A DNA stretch of 64,000 nt from LGRD01 sp031382215 (GCA_031382215.1 JANMYQ010000360.1:11598-75597), one strand, 5' to 3'. Counted from the first letter of the stretch, positions 25,125 through 32,576 are shown. The notes: generated by a model not told the origin, from the sequence alone. Numbers and translations are program-made.

Positions 25125-26183
25125 ATGACCTCACGGCACGCGCCGGACGCAATGTATTACCCTTGGTTTGACTGGCTACGGGCGCTTCTCGCCGTCACCG
25201 TCATGCTCGGTCACGACGGGTTGATCCCCTGGAGCAGTTCGGGTGACCTCGCCGTAAAGGTCTTCTTCGCACTGAGCGGGTGGTTGATCGGTGGCATCCT
25301 TCTGCGGACTGATCGTCATGAGTTGCCTAGGTTCTACTTCAATCGCGCCATCCGAATCTGGGTGCCTTACTACCTTGCGCTCGCACTCCTGCTTGGTGCA
25401 AGCTTGCTTCGCGAGCCAGTCACCAGCAAGTGGCTGGAGTTTGTCTTCTACAAGGTCAACTTTGTCTACAACTGGTTCGGAACGAATCAGTTGGCGACAA
25501 GCGTCGCGGCAATGCCGCTTCGCGGGACCGGCAATCATTTCTGGAGTGTGAACGCGGAAGAGCAGTTCTACCTGCTTGCTCCGGTGCTGCTAGTTCTGAT
25601 GTCTGCCCGTTTCGGGCGGTCGATCCCCGTTTGGGTCGCGCTCGCGTGCTTGGCTTGGCTGAGTCACCAGTACGCAAGCATCGTCTTCGGTGTCGCAGCT
25701 GCCGTCATTGCGCATGTTGTGCCAGGCGTGTTTCGGAGTGCGCGCGCTCGGACGCTCTTGGGGGCCACCGCGCTTGCTTCCGTTACAGCGATTGCGCTTC
25801 AGTTTCACTACGAACTGACCGCGCCAATCCTGGCTGTCTGCGTCGTGTTGCTGTTGGCCATCGAAGGTCCCCGCCGGTCGCTGGGGGCGATTGCAGGTGG
25901 CATGTCATACCCGCTCTACCTCAATCATTGGATCGGGGTCTTCGTTGCCAACGCCCTCCTTCAGCCATTTGGACTACGCGGTTCTTTGGCAGGCCACGCG
26001 TTGTCGACCCTATTGAACGTTGCACTCGCGGTCGCGCTGTTCTGGTTCGTCGATCGCCGCCTTCTGCAGCACAGGAGCGAGTGGTACTCACCGCAGCGCG
26101 GCCTATGGGTAACGCGGGTCGCCTACCTCATGGTTGCAATCGGACTCCTGGTTGGCACTGCACTGATGCTTCAACGCAGGTGA
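25125..26183 (+). CDS. Acyltransferase family 3 (OafA-like) membrane protein
   Basis: A 352-residue integral-membrane acyltransferase with about ten helices. Typical family features are the opening WFDWLRALLAVTVMLGHDG with the essential His, VKVFFALSGWLIGGILL, FYFNRAIRIWVPYYLALAL (the Arg motif) and FWSVNAEEQFYLLAP. These enzymes move acetyl or other acyl groups across the membrane onto surface glycans. Located at the end of the glycosyltransferase block, it most likely acylates the EPS. Confidence 0.9.
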   Translation: MTSRHAPDAMYYPWFDWLRALLAVTVMLGHDGLIPWSSSGDLAVKVFFALSGWLIGGILLRTDRHELPRFYFNRAIRIWVPYYLALALLLGASLLREPVTSKWLEFVFYKVNFVYNWFGTNQLATSVAAMPLRGTGNHFWSVNAEEQFYLLAPVLLVLMSARFGRSIPVWVALACLAWLSHQYASIVFGVAAAVIAHVVPGVFRSARARTLLGATALASVTAIALQFHYELTAPILAVCVVLLLAIEGPRRSLGAIAGGMSYPLYLNHWIGVFVANALLQPFGLRGSLAGHALSTLLNVALAVALFWFVDRRLLQHRSEWYSPQRGLWVTRVAYLMVAIGLLVGTALMLQRR

Positions 26184-26420
26184 TTGACTTACTCTCGCGA
26201 TGGCGCGGCCAAGGTGAGCTGAGGGGCAACAACGAGGCTACGGACAGCGGTGCCCAGCGATTCAGCCATGCGCGCGACTGGTTGACGCCAATTGCCTTGG
26301 CGGCGGTCCATATAGTTGACGCCAGCTACGCGACGGCTTGAAGGTGCATTGGGCAGTGACCTTGTGTTCAGGGTGCGATCGGGTTCGTCGCGCACGGCGA
26401 AAGCGTACAGTGGAACGGAA

Positions 26421-27068
26421 ATGTCTTTCCGCATCGGTTCGGCCCCGAACGCAGTCCTTGCGCGCCGCGTTCTCATTGCAGCATGCCTGGGTGCGGGGTT
26501 GTTCCTGGCGGCGCGTTGGACAGGAGGCGACACCCCGTCGCCAGGCGGCGCTGACGACTTGGCCGCCGCCGAGCTCAGCCGTGCGGCCGAGCGCGCCAAC
26601 ATGTGCACCGCAGCGAATGCCACGGGCGTCGGACTGAGGGGCGAGTACTTCGCGCAAGAGTCGTGGCAGGGTGCGGCGATGCTGGTTCGAGTCGATGCGT
26701 CGGTCGACTTCGGCGCTTCTCTGGATTGGCCTGCAGAGCGGGCCAGCGAGCGGCCGCGGTCGGTGCGCTGGAGCGGTTGGCTCAAGGCGCCGATCAGCGG
26801 CTTCTATCGCTTTCATGCCGACGCGCCGGACCAGCGTGTGCTGGTGGGCAGGCAACTGCTGGCCGGGGCCGGGGCTGCCCCCGAGGCGCGCCTGGAAATG
26901 GCGGCAGGGCGGTTTTATCCGGTCGTGGTCGAGGTGAGTCGGTTGGTCGATTCAAACGCACGGTTGCGGCTGGAGTGGACTGCACCGCATGGCGCGCGAT
27001 TCGTTGTGCCGCGCGCCTTGCTGTACCTGCCCAGCGAGGCCGTGGTGAAGCCAGCGGTAGCTCAGTAA
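26421..27068 (+). CDS. PA14 domain protein, exported or membrane anchored
   Basis: The 215-residue protein has an N-terminal hydrophobic segment (VLIAACLGAGLFLAARW) acting as signal or anchor. The rest looks like a single PA14 domain: GVGLRGEYFAQESWQGAAML, SVDFGASLDWPA, SVRWSGWLKAPISGFYRFHA, RVLVGRQLLAG and LRLEWTAPHG. PA14 domains are beta-barrel modules that bind glycans in many surface proteins and glycosidases, so contact with the EPS is plausible (inference). ATG 26421 is used because it precedes the hydrophobic segment. Its 3' end overlaps the convergent DUF1996 gene by seven bases. Confidence 0.8.
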   Translation: MSFRIGSAPNAVLARRVLIAACLGAGLFLAARWTGGDTPSPGGADDLAAAELSRAAERANMCTAANATGVGLRGEYFAQESWQGAAMLVRVDASVDFGASLDWPAERASERPRSVRWSGWLKAPISGFYRFHADAPDQRVLVGRQLLAGAGAAPEARLEMAAGRFYPVVVEVSRLVDSNARLRLEWTAPHGARFVVPRALLYLPSEAVVKPAVAQ

Positions 27069-28237
27069 ATCATTCTTCCATCACCCAGCAGGTGGGAGTG
27101 ACAGTCAAGCCCAGCCTGATCGCAGTTCTTGACGAACGCGTTCATGACGTCGGACTTCCAGCCGTTGAACCAGTCACCGTGCATTGAATAGCCGGCTGGC
27201 ATGGACTTGTCATAGTTGTCCGACGCCAGACGCCAGCGAAGCGGTGAATCGGCTTCGGTGATCGTGTAAATGATGTTGTAGGTGATGTCCAGCAGGGGCA
27301 CGGGATGGGTGGCAGGGCACGCTCGATTCGTCGGGTACGCCATGTGGCTCTTGTGGTCCGGTGAGTCCAGGTTGACGCCATCCCAGCACTGGGGAAAGAA
27401 GACTTCCTGCCAGAGTTCGGCGCCCACAGGGCAGTTCTGAATGGATTTGCCCACCATCTTGTCTGCGCCCTTGCCCACGCACTTGTAGCGGAACGGCCCG
27501 TTGGGGGCGGCATTCTTCGCGTCTCCCGCAATCATGCGCATGCCCGCAGGAAACGGTTGCACGTTCTTCGCGTCGATGCCGGTGTAGCCAGTCTTGTAGT
27601 AAATCCCCGCCGATGCAGGCTTGACCGGCACGCCGTTCAACGTGTCGATCATGGCCGGCACCCAATACGCGCTGCGGTTTACGGTGCCGCCGCGACATGA
27701 AGACTTGCCAGTGTTGGCGATGGAGTCGGCGGTGGAATTGGCGTTTGTGCCCGTGTTGCCGAAGAAGGCGTGCAGGTGAGACTTGCCCGATTGGCCCGGG
27801 TAGACGATGGGGTCGTCAAAGGCCATATGGGTGAAGTCGCAAACGGTTCGAAAGTTGCCCGTGCCGTCGCTCTTGCCTGGCTTCTCGGCCGTGGTCATGA
27901 CTCTTTCGATGTCGAAACCGCTCGCACCGGTCGGAATCTTCTTTGCGTCGACCACGGGCATGAAGGACGCCACCGGTGGAGCCGACGGCGCGGCAGTCGG
28001 GCTGGGGGCAACTGCCGTGTTGGATGCAGCAGGGGCATCCAGAGGGTCCGAAGTTGCCAGGGTGGTATCGACGAGCGCTGCGGCAGTTCCACCGGGTGCT
28101 GCCGTCGTTTGCTCGGCGTCCAGCAATGCGGTCCCTGCATCGGGCTCCGAGCCGCCGCAGGCTCCAACGAGCATGCAAGCAAGAATCAAGGCACTGAACA
28201 TGAGTTGTGGTTGGCGTGGCGATCGGGTCATCATCAT
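27062..28237 (-). CDS. DUF1996 domain lipoprotein
   Basis: A 391-residue protein with a lipoprotein signal (LVGAC lipobox at about residues 23-27), a low-complexity Ala/Thr/Pro linker to about residue 105, and a DUF1996 domain to the end. Domain signatures include FTHMAFDDPIVYPGQSGKSH, HLHAFFGNTGTNANST, the SYxVPAM-like SAYWVPAMIDTL and DSPDHKSHMAYP. DUF1996 occurs in fungi and bacteria in secreted proteins near carbohydrate-active modules; no activity is established. The start is one of three consecutive ATG codons with GAGAG upstream. A leader with several hairpins precedes it. Confidence 0.85.
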   Translation of the reverse strand: MMMTRSPRQPQLMFSALILACMLVGACGGSEPDAGTALLDAEQTTAAPGGTAAALVDTTLATSDPLDAPAASNTAVAPSPTAAPSAPPVASFMPVVDAKKIPTGASGFDIERVMTTAEKPGKSDGTGNFRTVCDFTHMAFDDPIVYPGQSGKSHLHAFFGNTGTNANSTADSIANTGKSSCRGGTVNRSAYWVPAMIDTLNGVPVKPASAGIYYKTGYTGIDAKNVQPFPAGMRMIAGDAKNAAPNGPFRYKCVGKGADKMVGKSIQNCPVGAELWQEVFFPQCWDGVNLDSPDHKSHMAYPTNRACPATHPVPLLDITYNIIYTITEADSPLRWRLASDNYDKSMPAGYSMHGDWFNGWKSDVMNAFVKNCDQAGLDCHSHLLGDGRMIY

Positions 28238-28781
28238 CTCTCAAGTCAAAAGCCCATCGGGCACATTCGCTGTGCAGGCTTTGGGGAATAGGGATGCAGA
28301 CCGTCTGCCCGTAGGCGCCGACAGAAATGTCGGCGTGACGCAATGCTCGGAACGGGAAGTCGGCGAGGGCGGCAGAACCAGGGGGTTTGCGGGCTTCAGG
28401 ACGACTGGAGTGGAGTCTGCAACATGTAACCGTCGCTTGGACGCCCGGCGGAGTGAGGTGCCGGTGTCGTTTGTAACTGCCAGAAACGCCGCTGCGGCGC
28501 AGGACGGCCGCGCTTGCAGGCGCAGGACACGGCGCCGAGCGCCGGTAGGGGCGGAACGCTGTTGCTGGTCTTCGGTACCCAAGGCACCCAGACGGAGCGC
28601 AGAGGCAAACATTCTGTAACAACCGGCGCGGCGGCCATCGACTTGTCAATCCCCCGTTCGCGGTCCGAGGGCGGGCCACAAGCCGGGATGGTTGGTCCGC
28701 TTGCGCAGTCCACCGCACGGACGCCGGGGCCGGCGGCCGCCATGCTCGCACCACACCAACCAGACCCACAGGGGAATCACG
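28238..28781. other. 544-base gap without a gene; hairpin cluster near its left end
   Basis: No reading frame here looks coding: the frames that stay open have no family resemblance and lie across strongly structured DNA. Close to the DUF1996 start there are four short inverted repeats (28251-28261, 28261-28275, 28295-28307 and 28316-28335). The last is CGCCGACA and TGTCGGCG around a GAAA tetraloop. The right part should hold the promoter of the PEP-CTERM gene at 28782, but I see no convincing hexamers. Confidence 0.6.
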
Positions 28782-29336
28782 ATGTCCAAACTGCATTCAT
28801 CGGCGTGCGCCGCCGCCCTGCTGCTGGCCGCCTTTGGCGCTCAAGCCGCCCAGCCACGCAACGCGAATTTCGCGTTCGAATCGGGCGCCAGCTTTTCTGG
28901 CGTGCTGACCTTTCTGGACGACTTCAGCAACCTCAGCGCCGTGTCGGGCACGCTGCAGGGCGGGGCGTACGGTGCGCGCGTGCTCAACTGGGTCTGGTCG
29001 GAAGACAACAACTTTCAGGCCCAAGCCGGCGGCCCGGGCCATGCGCACAACTACCTGATGGACGGGCGCCGCACGGGGCCGGGGGAGGGCAATGGCAGCT
29101 ACGACAGCTTCGTCTCGCTGAACTGGAACTACGCCGACCCGGCCAACATCGTCGTCACGCCGTTGCCGGGCAGCGTGGGCGACGAATACTCCAACAGCGT
29201 GAACTACGCCGACCGGATGATCAGCGGCACTATCGCCGCCGCCGCCGTGAGCCCGGTGCCCGAGCCCGGCAGTTACGCGCTGATGGTGGCGGGGCTGGGC
29301 GCGCTGGCGGTGTGGGCGCGCAGGCGCAAGATGTAA
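28782..29336 (+). CDS. PEP-CTERM sorting domain protein
   Basis: The 184-residue protein has a signal peptide ending at AAFGAQA, a Trp/Asn-rich exported domain (VLNWVWSEDNNFQAQAGG, SLNWNYADPANIVV) and the exosortase tail VPEPGSYALMVAGLGALAVW with ARRRKM. It is a predicted substrate of XrtB. ATG 28782 is preceded by a GGGGAA ribosome site; the longer upstream frame is not needed. It lies between the DUF1996 gene and higBA, separated from the main exporter operon by the glycosyltransferase block. Confidence 0.9.
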   Translation: MSKLHSSACAAALLLAAFGAQAAQPRNANFAFESGASFSGVLTFLDDFSNLSAVSGTLQGGAYGARVLNWVWSEDNNFQAQAGGPGHAHNYLMDGRRTGPGEGNGSYDSFVSLNWNYADPANIVVTPLPGSVGDEYSNSVNYADRMISGTIAAAAVSPVPEPGSYALMVAGLGALAVWARRRKM

Positions 29337-29380
29337 GCGCGGGCCTCCGCGGCCACGCTGTTGCGCTCTACGGCCTGCAA

Positions 29381-29411
29381 TTGACTTGCTCCCAAAATGG
29401 GACCAAAATGG
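29381..29411 (+). promoter_or_regulatory. higBA promoter and two operator-like repeats
   Basis: TTGACT (29381-29386) and CAAAAT (29404-29409) are spaced by 17 bases, a good sigma-70 promoter. CCAAAATGG occurs twice, at 29392-29400 and 29403-29411, 11 bases apart (one helical turn), and covers the spacer and -10. Predicted transcription start falls on the GTG at 29416, so the toxin mRNA may be leaderless. HigA-type antitoxins usually bind such sites. Confidence 0.65.
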
Positions 29412-29415
29412 CCAA

Positions 29416-29721
29416 GTGCGAGTGATCTCCAAGCCCAAGTTGATCGAGTTCTGGCTGAAATACCCGTCGGCAAAGCTTGCTCTGCAGTCATGGCTTGAGG
29501 ACGCCAGCCGGGCTCAATGGACATCGTCGCAGGACATCAAACGATGGTATGCCAGTGCCAGCTTCTTGGCGAACAACCGGGTGGTCTTCAACATCAAGGG
29601 CAACGAGTTTCCGTTGGTCGTCGCGGTTGCCTACCGTTTCAACGCCCTGTACATCAAGTTCATTGGCACGCACGCGCAATACGACGCGATCGATGCTGTA
29701 ACTGTGGAGCCCCGACCATGA
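29416..29721 (+). CDS. higB: HigB-type mRNA interferase toxin
   Basis: The 101-residue product begins VRVISKPKLIEFWLKYPSAK and continues with WLEDASRAQW and RVVFNIKGNEFPLVVAVAYR, the pattern of the HigB family of RelE-fold toxins that cut mRNA on the ribosome. IKFIGTHAQYDAID is the conserved C-terminal stretch with the catalytic-region His and Tyr. The GTG at 29416 gives the canonical HigB N-terminus; an in-frame ATG at 29386 falls inside the promoter. It precedes its antitoxin, the usual higBA order, and overlaps it by ATGA. Confidence 0.9.
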   Translation: MRVISKPKLIEFWLKYPSAKLALQSWLEDASRAQWTSSQDIKRWYASASFLANNRVVFNIKGNEFPLVVAVAYRFNALYIKFIGTHAQYDAIDAVTVEPRP

Positions 29722-30134
29722 GCGAATACGCCTACTCCATCCGTCCGATTCGCACAGAAGCCGATTACCACGCTGCTTTGAAACGGGTGGAGGCCTACTT
29801 CGACAACGAACCCCAGCCCGACAGCGAGGCCGGCGCCCACTTTGAAGCGCTGATTACGTTGATCGTGGCGCACGAGGCAAAGGAATATCCGATAGACCCG
29901 CCAGACGCAGTGGAGGCCATCAAGTTCCGTATGGAACAGCAGGGTCTGACGCCGCGAGACCTGGAACCCATGATCGGAAGCCGGGGGAGGGTGTCGGAGG
30001 TGCTCAACCGCAAGCGGCCGCTGAGTATGGCCATGGTTTGGCGTTTGCACCAAGGGCTGGGCATTCCGGCCGAGAGCCTTATTCGACCGCGGCAGCTGAA
30101 CGAAACAACGGGCCGCCGTTCAGGTGCCGAGTGA
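29718..30134 (+). CDS. higA: HigA-type antitoxin, Xre helix-turn-helix
   Basis: A 138-residue antitoxin. The N-terminal half (YSIRPIRTEADYHAALKRVE, HFEALITLIVAHEAK) is the toxin-binding and dimerisation part of the HigA family, and the C-terminal half carries an Xre-type helix-turn-helix (IKFRMEQQGLTPRDLEPMIG, RVSEVLNRKRPLSMAMVWRL). It should neutralise HigB and repress the shared promoter at 29381. The last 15 bases overlap the end of the convergent Fic gene. Confidence 0.9.
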   Translation: MSEYAYSIRPIRTEADYHAALKRVEAYFDNEPQPDSEAGAHFEALITLIVAHEAKEYPIDPPDAVEAIKFRMEQQGLTPRDLEPMIGSRGRVSEVLNRKRPLSMAMVWRLHQGLGIPAESLIRPRQLNETTGRRSGAE

Positions 30135-31283
30135 GTCGTTCAGCTCGTAGCTGGTGCTGCGCCCGCCCGCCTCTGATTTCCGCAACACACCTCGTGCGAC
30201 CAGGTCGGTGATGTCGCGCAGCGCCGTGTCTGGCGAACACTTGGCGATGGCGGCCCACTTGCTGCTGGTGAGCTTGCCTTCAAAGCCGTCGAGCAGCCGG
30301 TTGACGAGCTTCATCTGTCGTTCGTTGAGCGGGGCTGAAGCGGCTGCGGTCCAGCGCTGCCAGAACCGCGTCTTGGCCAGCACGGCGTCGAGCGTGTGCT
30401 GAGCCTGGTCGACAGCTCGGTGCAGCGTGCCGAGAAACCAGACGAGCCACTCGGTGGCGTCCATCGACTGTTTCTGCTGGCGCTCCAGCGTGTCGTAGTA
30501 AGCCTTGCGCTCGCGCTGGATCTGAGCCGACAGGCTGTAGAAGCGCTGGGCGCTGCCATCGGCGCGGGCCAGAAAGAGGTCGCCCATGGCACGGGCGATG
30601 CGGCCGCCGCCATCGTCGAAGGGGTGCAGGGTAACGAACCACAGGTGCGCGAGCCCGGCCTTGATGAGCGGCGGGTCGTTCGGTGCGCTGCTCGCACTGG
30701 CCGCGCTGTTGGTGCTGTTGGCCCAAGCCATGAAACGCTCGGTCTCGGCGTCAAGGCGATCGGCCGGCGGGGCTTCGAAATGCACGCGTTGGCGGCCCAG
30801 CGGGCCAGAGACCACTTGCATCGGGCCGCCGGCGTCGTCGCGCCAGCTCCCCACCTTGATCCGGGCAAGGCCCGAATAGCCGGTGGGGAACAGGGCTGCG
30901 TGCCACCCGAACACGCGCTCTCGGGTGATCGGGGCTTTGGCGTTGGCCGTGGCGTCGAGAACCATGTCGACCACGCCTTCGACGTGACGGTCCACCGGGG
31001 CCAGGGCGCCGATGTCGACGCCGAGGCGGCGGGCAACGGAGGAGCGCACGGACTCGACGTCGAGCTGTTCGCCTTCGATCTGGCTGGTCTTGACGACGTC
31101 TTCAGTCAGCGCCTGCAGGCTGGCCTGGCTGCGCAGGGCCATGCCGACATCGGCCAGCCGACCCATCAACAGGCCCTGGGCGCGGCTGACGCCGGCCATC
31201 GGTTGGGCAAGCGCTGCCAGGTCGTAGCGCCAGGTCGGCCAGTCAGCGGCCTGCCAGATGTAGGTGTAATCACCGCCGTTCAT
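30120..31283 (-). CDS. Fic family protein with DUF4172 N-terminus and C-terminal winged helix; altered Fic motif
   Basis: A 387-residue protein. Residues 5-60 (YTYIWQAADWPTWRYDLAAL) are the DUF4172 domain; residues 66-71 (TSQIEG) match the S/T-xxx-E-G/N inhibitory helix of class II Fic proteins; the Fic core ends with H220-P-F-D-D-G-G-G-R228. The usual motif is HPFxDGNGR, so the Asn that positions the metal and phosphates is Gly226 here. The C-terminus (SSKWAAIAKCSPDTALRDIT) is a winged helix-turn-helix. Fic enzymes typically transfer AMP to proteins; activity here is uncertain. ATG 31283 starts the conserved domain. Confidence 0.9.
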   Translation of the reverse strand: MNGGDYTYIWQAADWPTWRYDLAALAQPMAGVSRAQGLLMGRLADVGMALRSQASLQALTEDVVKTSQIEGEQLDVESVRSSVARRLGVDIGALAPVDRHVEGVVDMVLDATANAKAPITRERVFGWHAALFPTGYSGLARIKVGSWRDDAGGPMQVVSGPLGRQRVHFEAPPADRLDAETERFMAWANSTNSAASASSAPNDPPLIKAGLAHLWFVTLHPFDDGGGRIARAMGDLFLARADGSAQRFYSLSAQIQRERKAYYDTLERQQKQSMDATEWLVWFLGTLHRAVDQAQHTLDAVLAKTRFWQRWTAAASAPLNERQMKLVNRLLDGFEGKLTSSKWAAIAKCSPDTALRDITDLVARGVLRKSEAGGRSTSYELNDSLGT

Positions 31284-31320
31284 GCGGTGATTGTGGCGCG
31301 TATTCGCCGCGCCGGCAAGC

Positions 31321-31347
31321 CTATCGCCGCACGATGTGCGGCGATAG
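31321..31347. promoter_or_regulatory. Perfect 12-bp inverted repeat upstream of the Fic gene
   Basis: CTATCGCCGCAC (31321-31332) and GTGCGGCGATAG (31336-31347) are perfect inverted copies around a three-base GAT centre, 38 bases ahead of the Fic start. The Fic protein carries its own winged helix-turn-helix, so this is a candidate self-operator; as RNA it would be a very stable hairpin. Confidence 0.6.
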
Positions 31348-31441
31348 GGCGAGTCATTCACCGCACTGGCCCGAGCAATGGCCGCCCTTCCGCGGCTGTG
31401 GAAAGACCGCACATCGCATCGGCAATCCCCGCCCACTTGAG

Positions 31442-31472
31442 GGGGTTCGAATGAACCCCGCGCTCCTACAAT
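31442..31472 (+). promoter_or_regulatory. Inverted repeat and -10 box ahead of epsI
   Basis: GGGGTTC (31442-31448) and GAACCCC (31453-31459) flank a GAAT centre, and TACAAT (31467-31472) follows as a likely -10. No good -35 is present, which fits a promoter needing an activator bound at the repeat (inference). Confidence 0.4.
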
Positions 31473-31497
31473 CCGCCGCTCTGTCTGCCCCGGGCCA

Positions 31498-32196
31498 ATG
31501 ACCATGCCGATGCCGATGCCCATGCTGCGAATGGCGATCGTTCTCGCCAGCCTGATGACGTTTGCGGCCGTGGCCGGCATCGTGGCGCGCCCGACCGCCA
31601 AGGTCGGTGGCGGCGCGCCGCGCTTCTTGCTGGAAGACACGGTGCCCAAGCAGTTCGGCGAATGGCGCGAACTGCCGGACAGCGGCGCCTATGTGGTCAA
31701 CCCGCAGACGCAGGAGCTGCTCGACAAGCTGTACAGCCAGCTCCTCACGCGCACGTACGTGAACGCCAGCGGCTACCGCATCATGCTGAGCCTGGCCTAC
31801 GGCGACGACCAGCGCGGCGACCTGGCGGCCCACAAGCCCGAGGTCTGTTACCCGGCGCAGGGCTTCAAGCTGCACAGCAACATCGAGGCGCAAGTGGCCA
31901 CGCCGTTCGGTGCCATTGCCGCGCGCCGGCTCGACACCAGCCTGGGCCAGCGCAAGGAGCCGGTGACTTACTGGTTCACGGTGGGCGACACCGCCATCAA
32001 GAACAAGCTGCAGCAGCGCATGGTGGAGGTGAAGCTCGGCCTCACGGGGCAGATTCCCGACGGGTTGCTGTTCCGCGTGTCGTCCATCGACGCGGCGCCG
32101 ACGCACGCGTACGCCATGCAAGATGAGTTCGTTGCCGAGCTGCTGAAAGCAGCCACTTCGCAAAGCCGGGCCAGGTTGAGCGGCCTCGGGCGCTAG
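31498..32196 (+). CDS. epsI: Exosortase-associated protein EpsI, B type
   Basis: EpsI accompanies exosortase B and is probably needed for EPS or PEP-CTERM processing. The 232-residue protein has a single N-terminal membrane helix (MAIVLASLMTFAAVAGIVA) and a periplasmic domain with HKPEVCYPAQGFKL, the family's H-x-PE-x-CYP motif with Cys117. RKEPVTYWFTVGD is also conserved. The true start could be any of several ATG codons between 31498 and 31531 in the repeated MPMPMP stretch. It normally follows xrtB directly; here the two are 21 kb apart with the glycan genes, higBA and Fic in between. Confidence 0.9.
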   Translation: MTMPMPMPMLRMAIVLASLMTFAAVAGIVARPTAKVGGGAPRFLLEDTVPKQFGEWRELPDSGAYVVNPQTQELLDKLYSQLLTRTYVNASGYRIMLSLAYGDDQRGDLAAHKPEVCYPAQGFKLHSNIEAQVATPFGAIAARRLDTSLGQRKEPVTYWFTVGDTAIKNKLQQRMVEVKLGLTGQIPDGLLFRVSSIDAAPTHAYAMQDEFVAELLKAATSQSRARLSGLGR

Positions 32197-32218
32197 ATAC
32201 CCACATACCCACACTTGC

Positions 32219-32242
32219 GTTATGTGCGACGCCGAACATAAC
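32219..32242. repeat. 24-base palindrome, copy 1
   Basis: GTTATGTGCG (32219-32228) and CGAACATAAC (32233-32242) are inverted copies with one mismatch around ACGC. Copy 2 matches it at about 20 of 24 positions, 143 bases downstream, and the right arm CGAACATAAC is identical in both. Confidence 0.8.
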
Positions 32243-32325
32243 AGCCCAACGAGTGTTGTTTGTGCGCTTCGATACTCGACAAATATCGAATATTTTCAGG
32301 CTAGGAGTGTAACTTTTCCGAGCCG

Positions 32326-32350
32326 TTTTGCCTCGACTTTCGAGGCAAAA
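32326..32350. repeat. Perfect 11-bp inverted repeat
   Basis: TTTTGCCTCGA (32326-32336) and TCGAGGCAAAA (32340-32350) surround CTT. Read on the minus strand it is a stem followed by T residues, so it could be a terminator for leftward transcription; on the plus strand, A residues follow instead. It could also be a protein site. Confidence 0.6.
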
Positions 32351-32361
32351 ATATCCCGGCG

Positions 32362-32385
32362 GTTTTGTGTGATGCCGAACATAAC
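32362..32385. repeat. 24-base palindrome, copy 2
   Basis: GTTTTGTGTG (32362-32371), ATGC and CGAACATAAC (32376-32385). CCCGG and CCGGG just outside extend the symmetry. Its centre is about 75 bases upstream of the start expected from the sigma-54-like element. Confidence 0.8.
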
Positions 32386-32422
32386 CGGGCGTCAGCAACA
32401 GGGTTCGTCCTGGCCCCGCTTT

Positions 32423-32438
32423 TGGCACCGAACTTACA
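32423..32438 (+). promoter_or_regulatory. Sigma-54-like -24/-12 promoter
   Basis: TGGCAC (32423-32428), five bases, then TTACA (32434-32438) matches TGGCAC-N5-TTGCA except for A instead of G in the -12 GC. Spacing from GG to the -12 dinucleotide is the required ten bases. Expected start is near 32449. Confidence 0.45.
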
Positions 32439-32507
32439 TCGCTCTCTCAGGTAAAAGTGCTCCAGCCAGCCCCCTGTTTCGGGGGGGGTGCATGGCCTGA
32501 AGGTTTG

Positions 32508-32576
32508 CCCTAAAACCAGTTCCAGCGCCGCATGGGCGGCCACCCCGAATATTTGTTCGGGGAGAACTTTTTAGGG
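32508..32576 (+). promoter_or_regulatory. Leader RNA fold able to mask the ribosome site of the PEP-CTERM gene
   Basis: CCCTAAAA (32508-32515) pairs with TTTTAGGG (32569-32576), and AGTTC (32518-32522) with GAACT (32564-32568). Inside lie two hairpins: GCCGC/GCGGC (32527-32540) and CCCCGAA/TTCGGGG (32543-32562). Together they form a three-way junction. The ribosome site AGGGG (32573-32577), five bases before ATG 32583, lies in the outer stem. Confidence 0.5.

Noticed and set aside
28514..29425. 303-codon plus-strand frame overlapping the PEP-CTERM gene
   Set aside because: The PEP-CTERM frame has a signal peptide, a ribosome site and a sorting tail; the other frame is its shifted reading.
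32219..32260. Possible integron attC site
   Set aside because: GTTATGT and the inverse arm do not meet the core-site consensus with the required two-box spacing, and no integrase gene or cassette array is present.
32443..32458. CTCTCAGGTAAAAG, similar to the 3' signature of glycine riboswitches
   Set aside because: The matching upstream GGGAGAG part and the rest of the aptamer are absent, and the downstream gene is unrelated to glycine use.
32222..32500. Short frame reading through the palindrome region
   Set aside because: It spans two operator-like repeats and several hairpins, has no ribosome site and no family resemblance.
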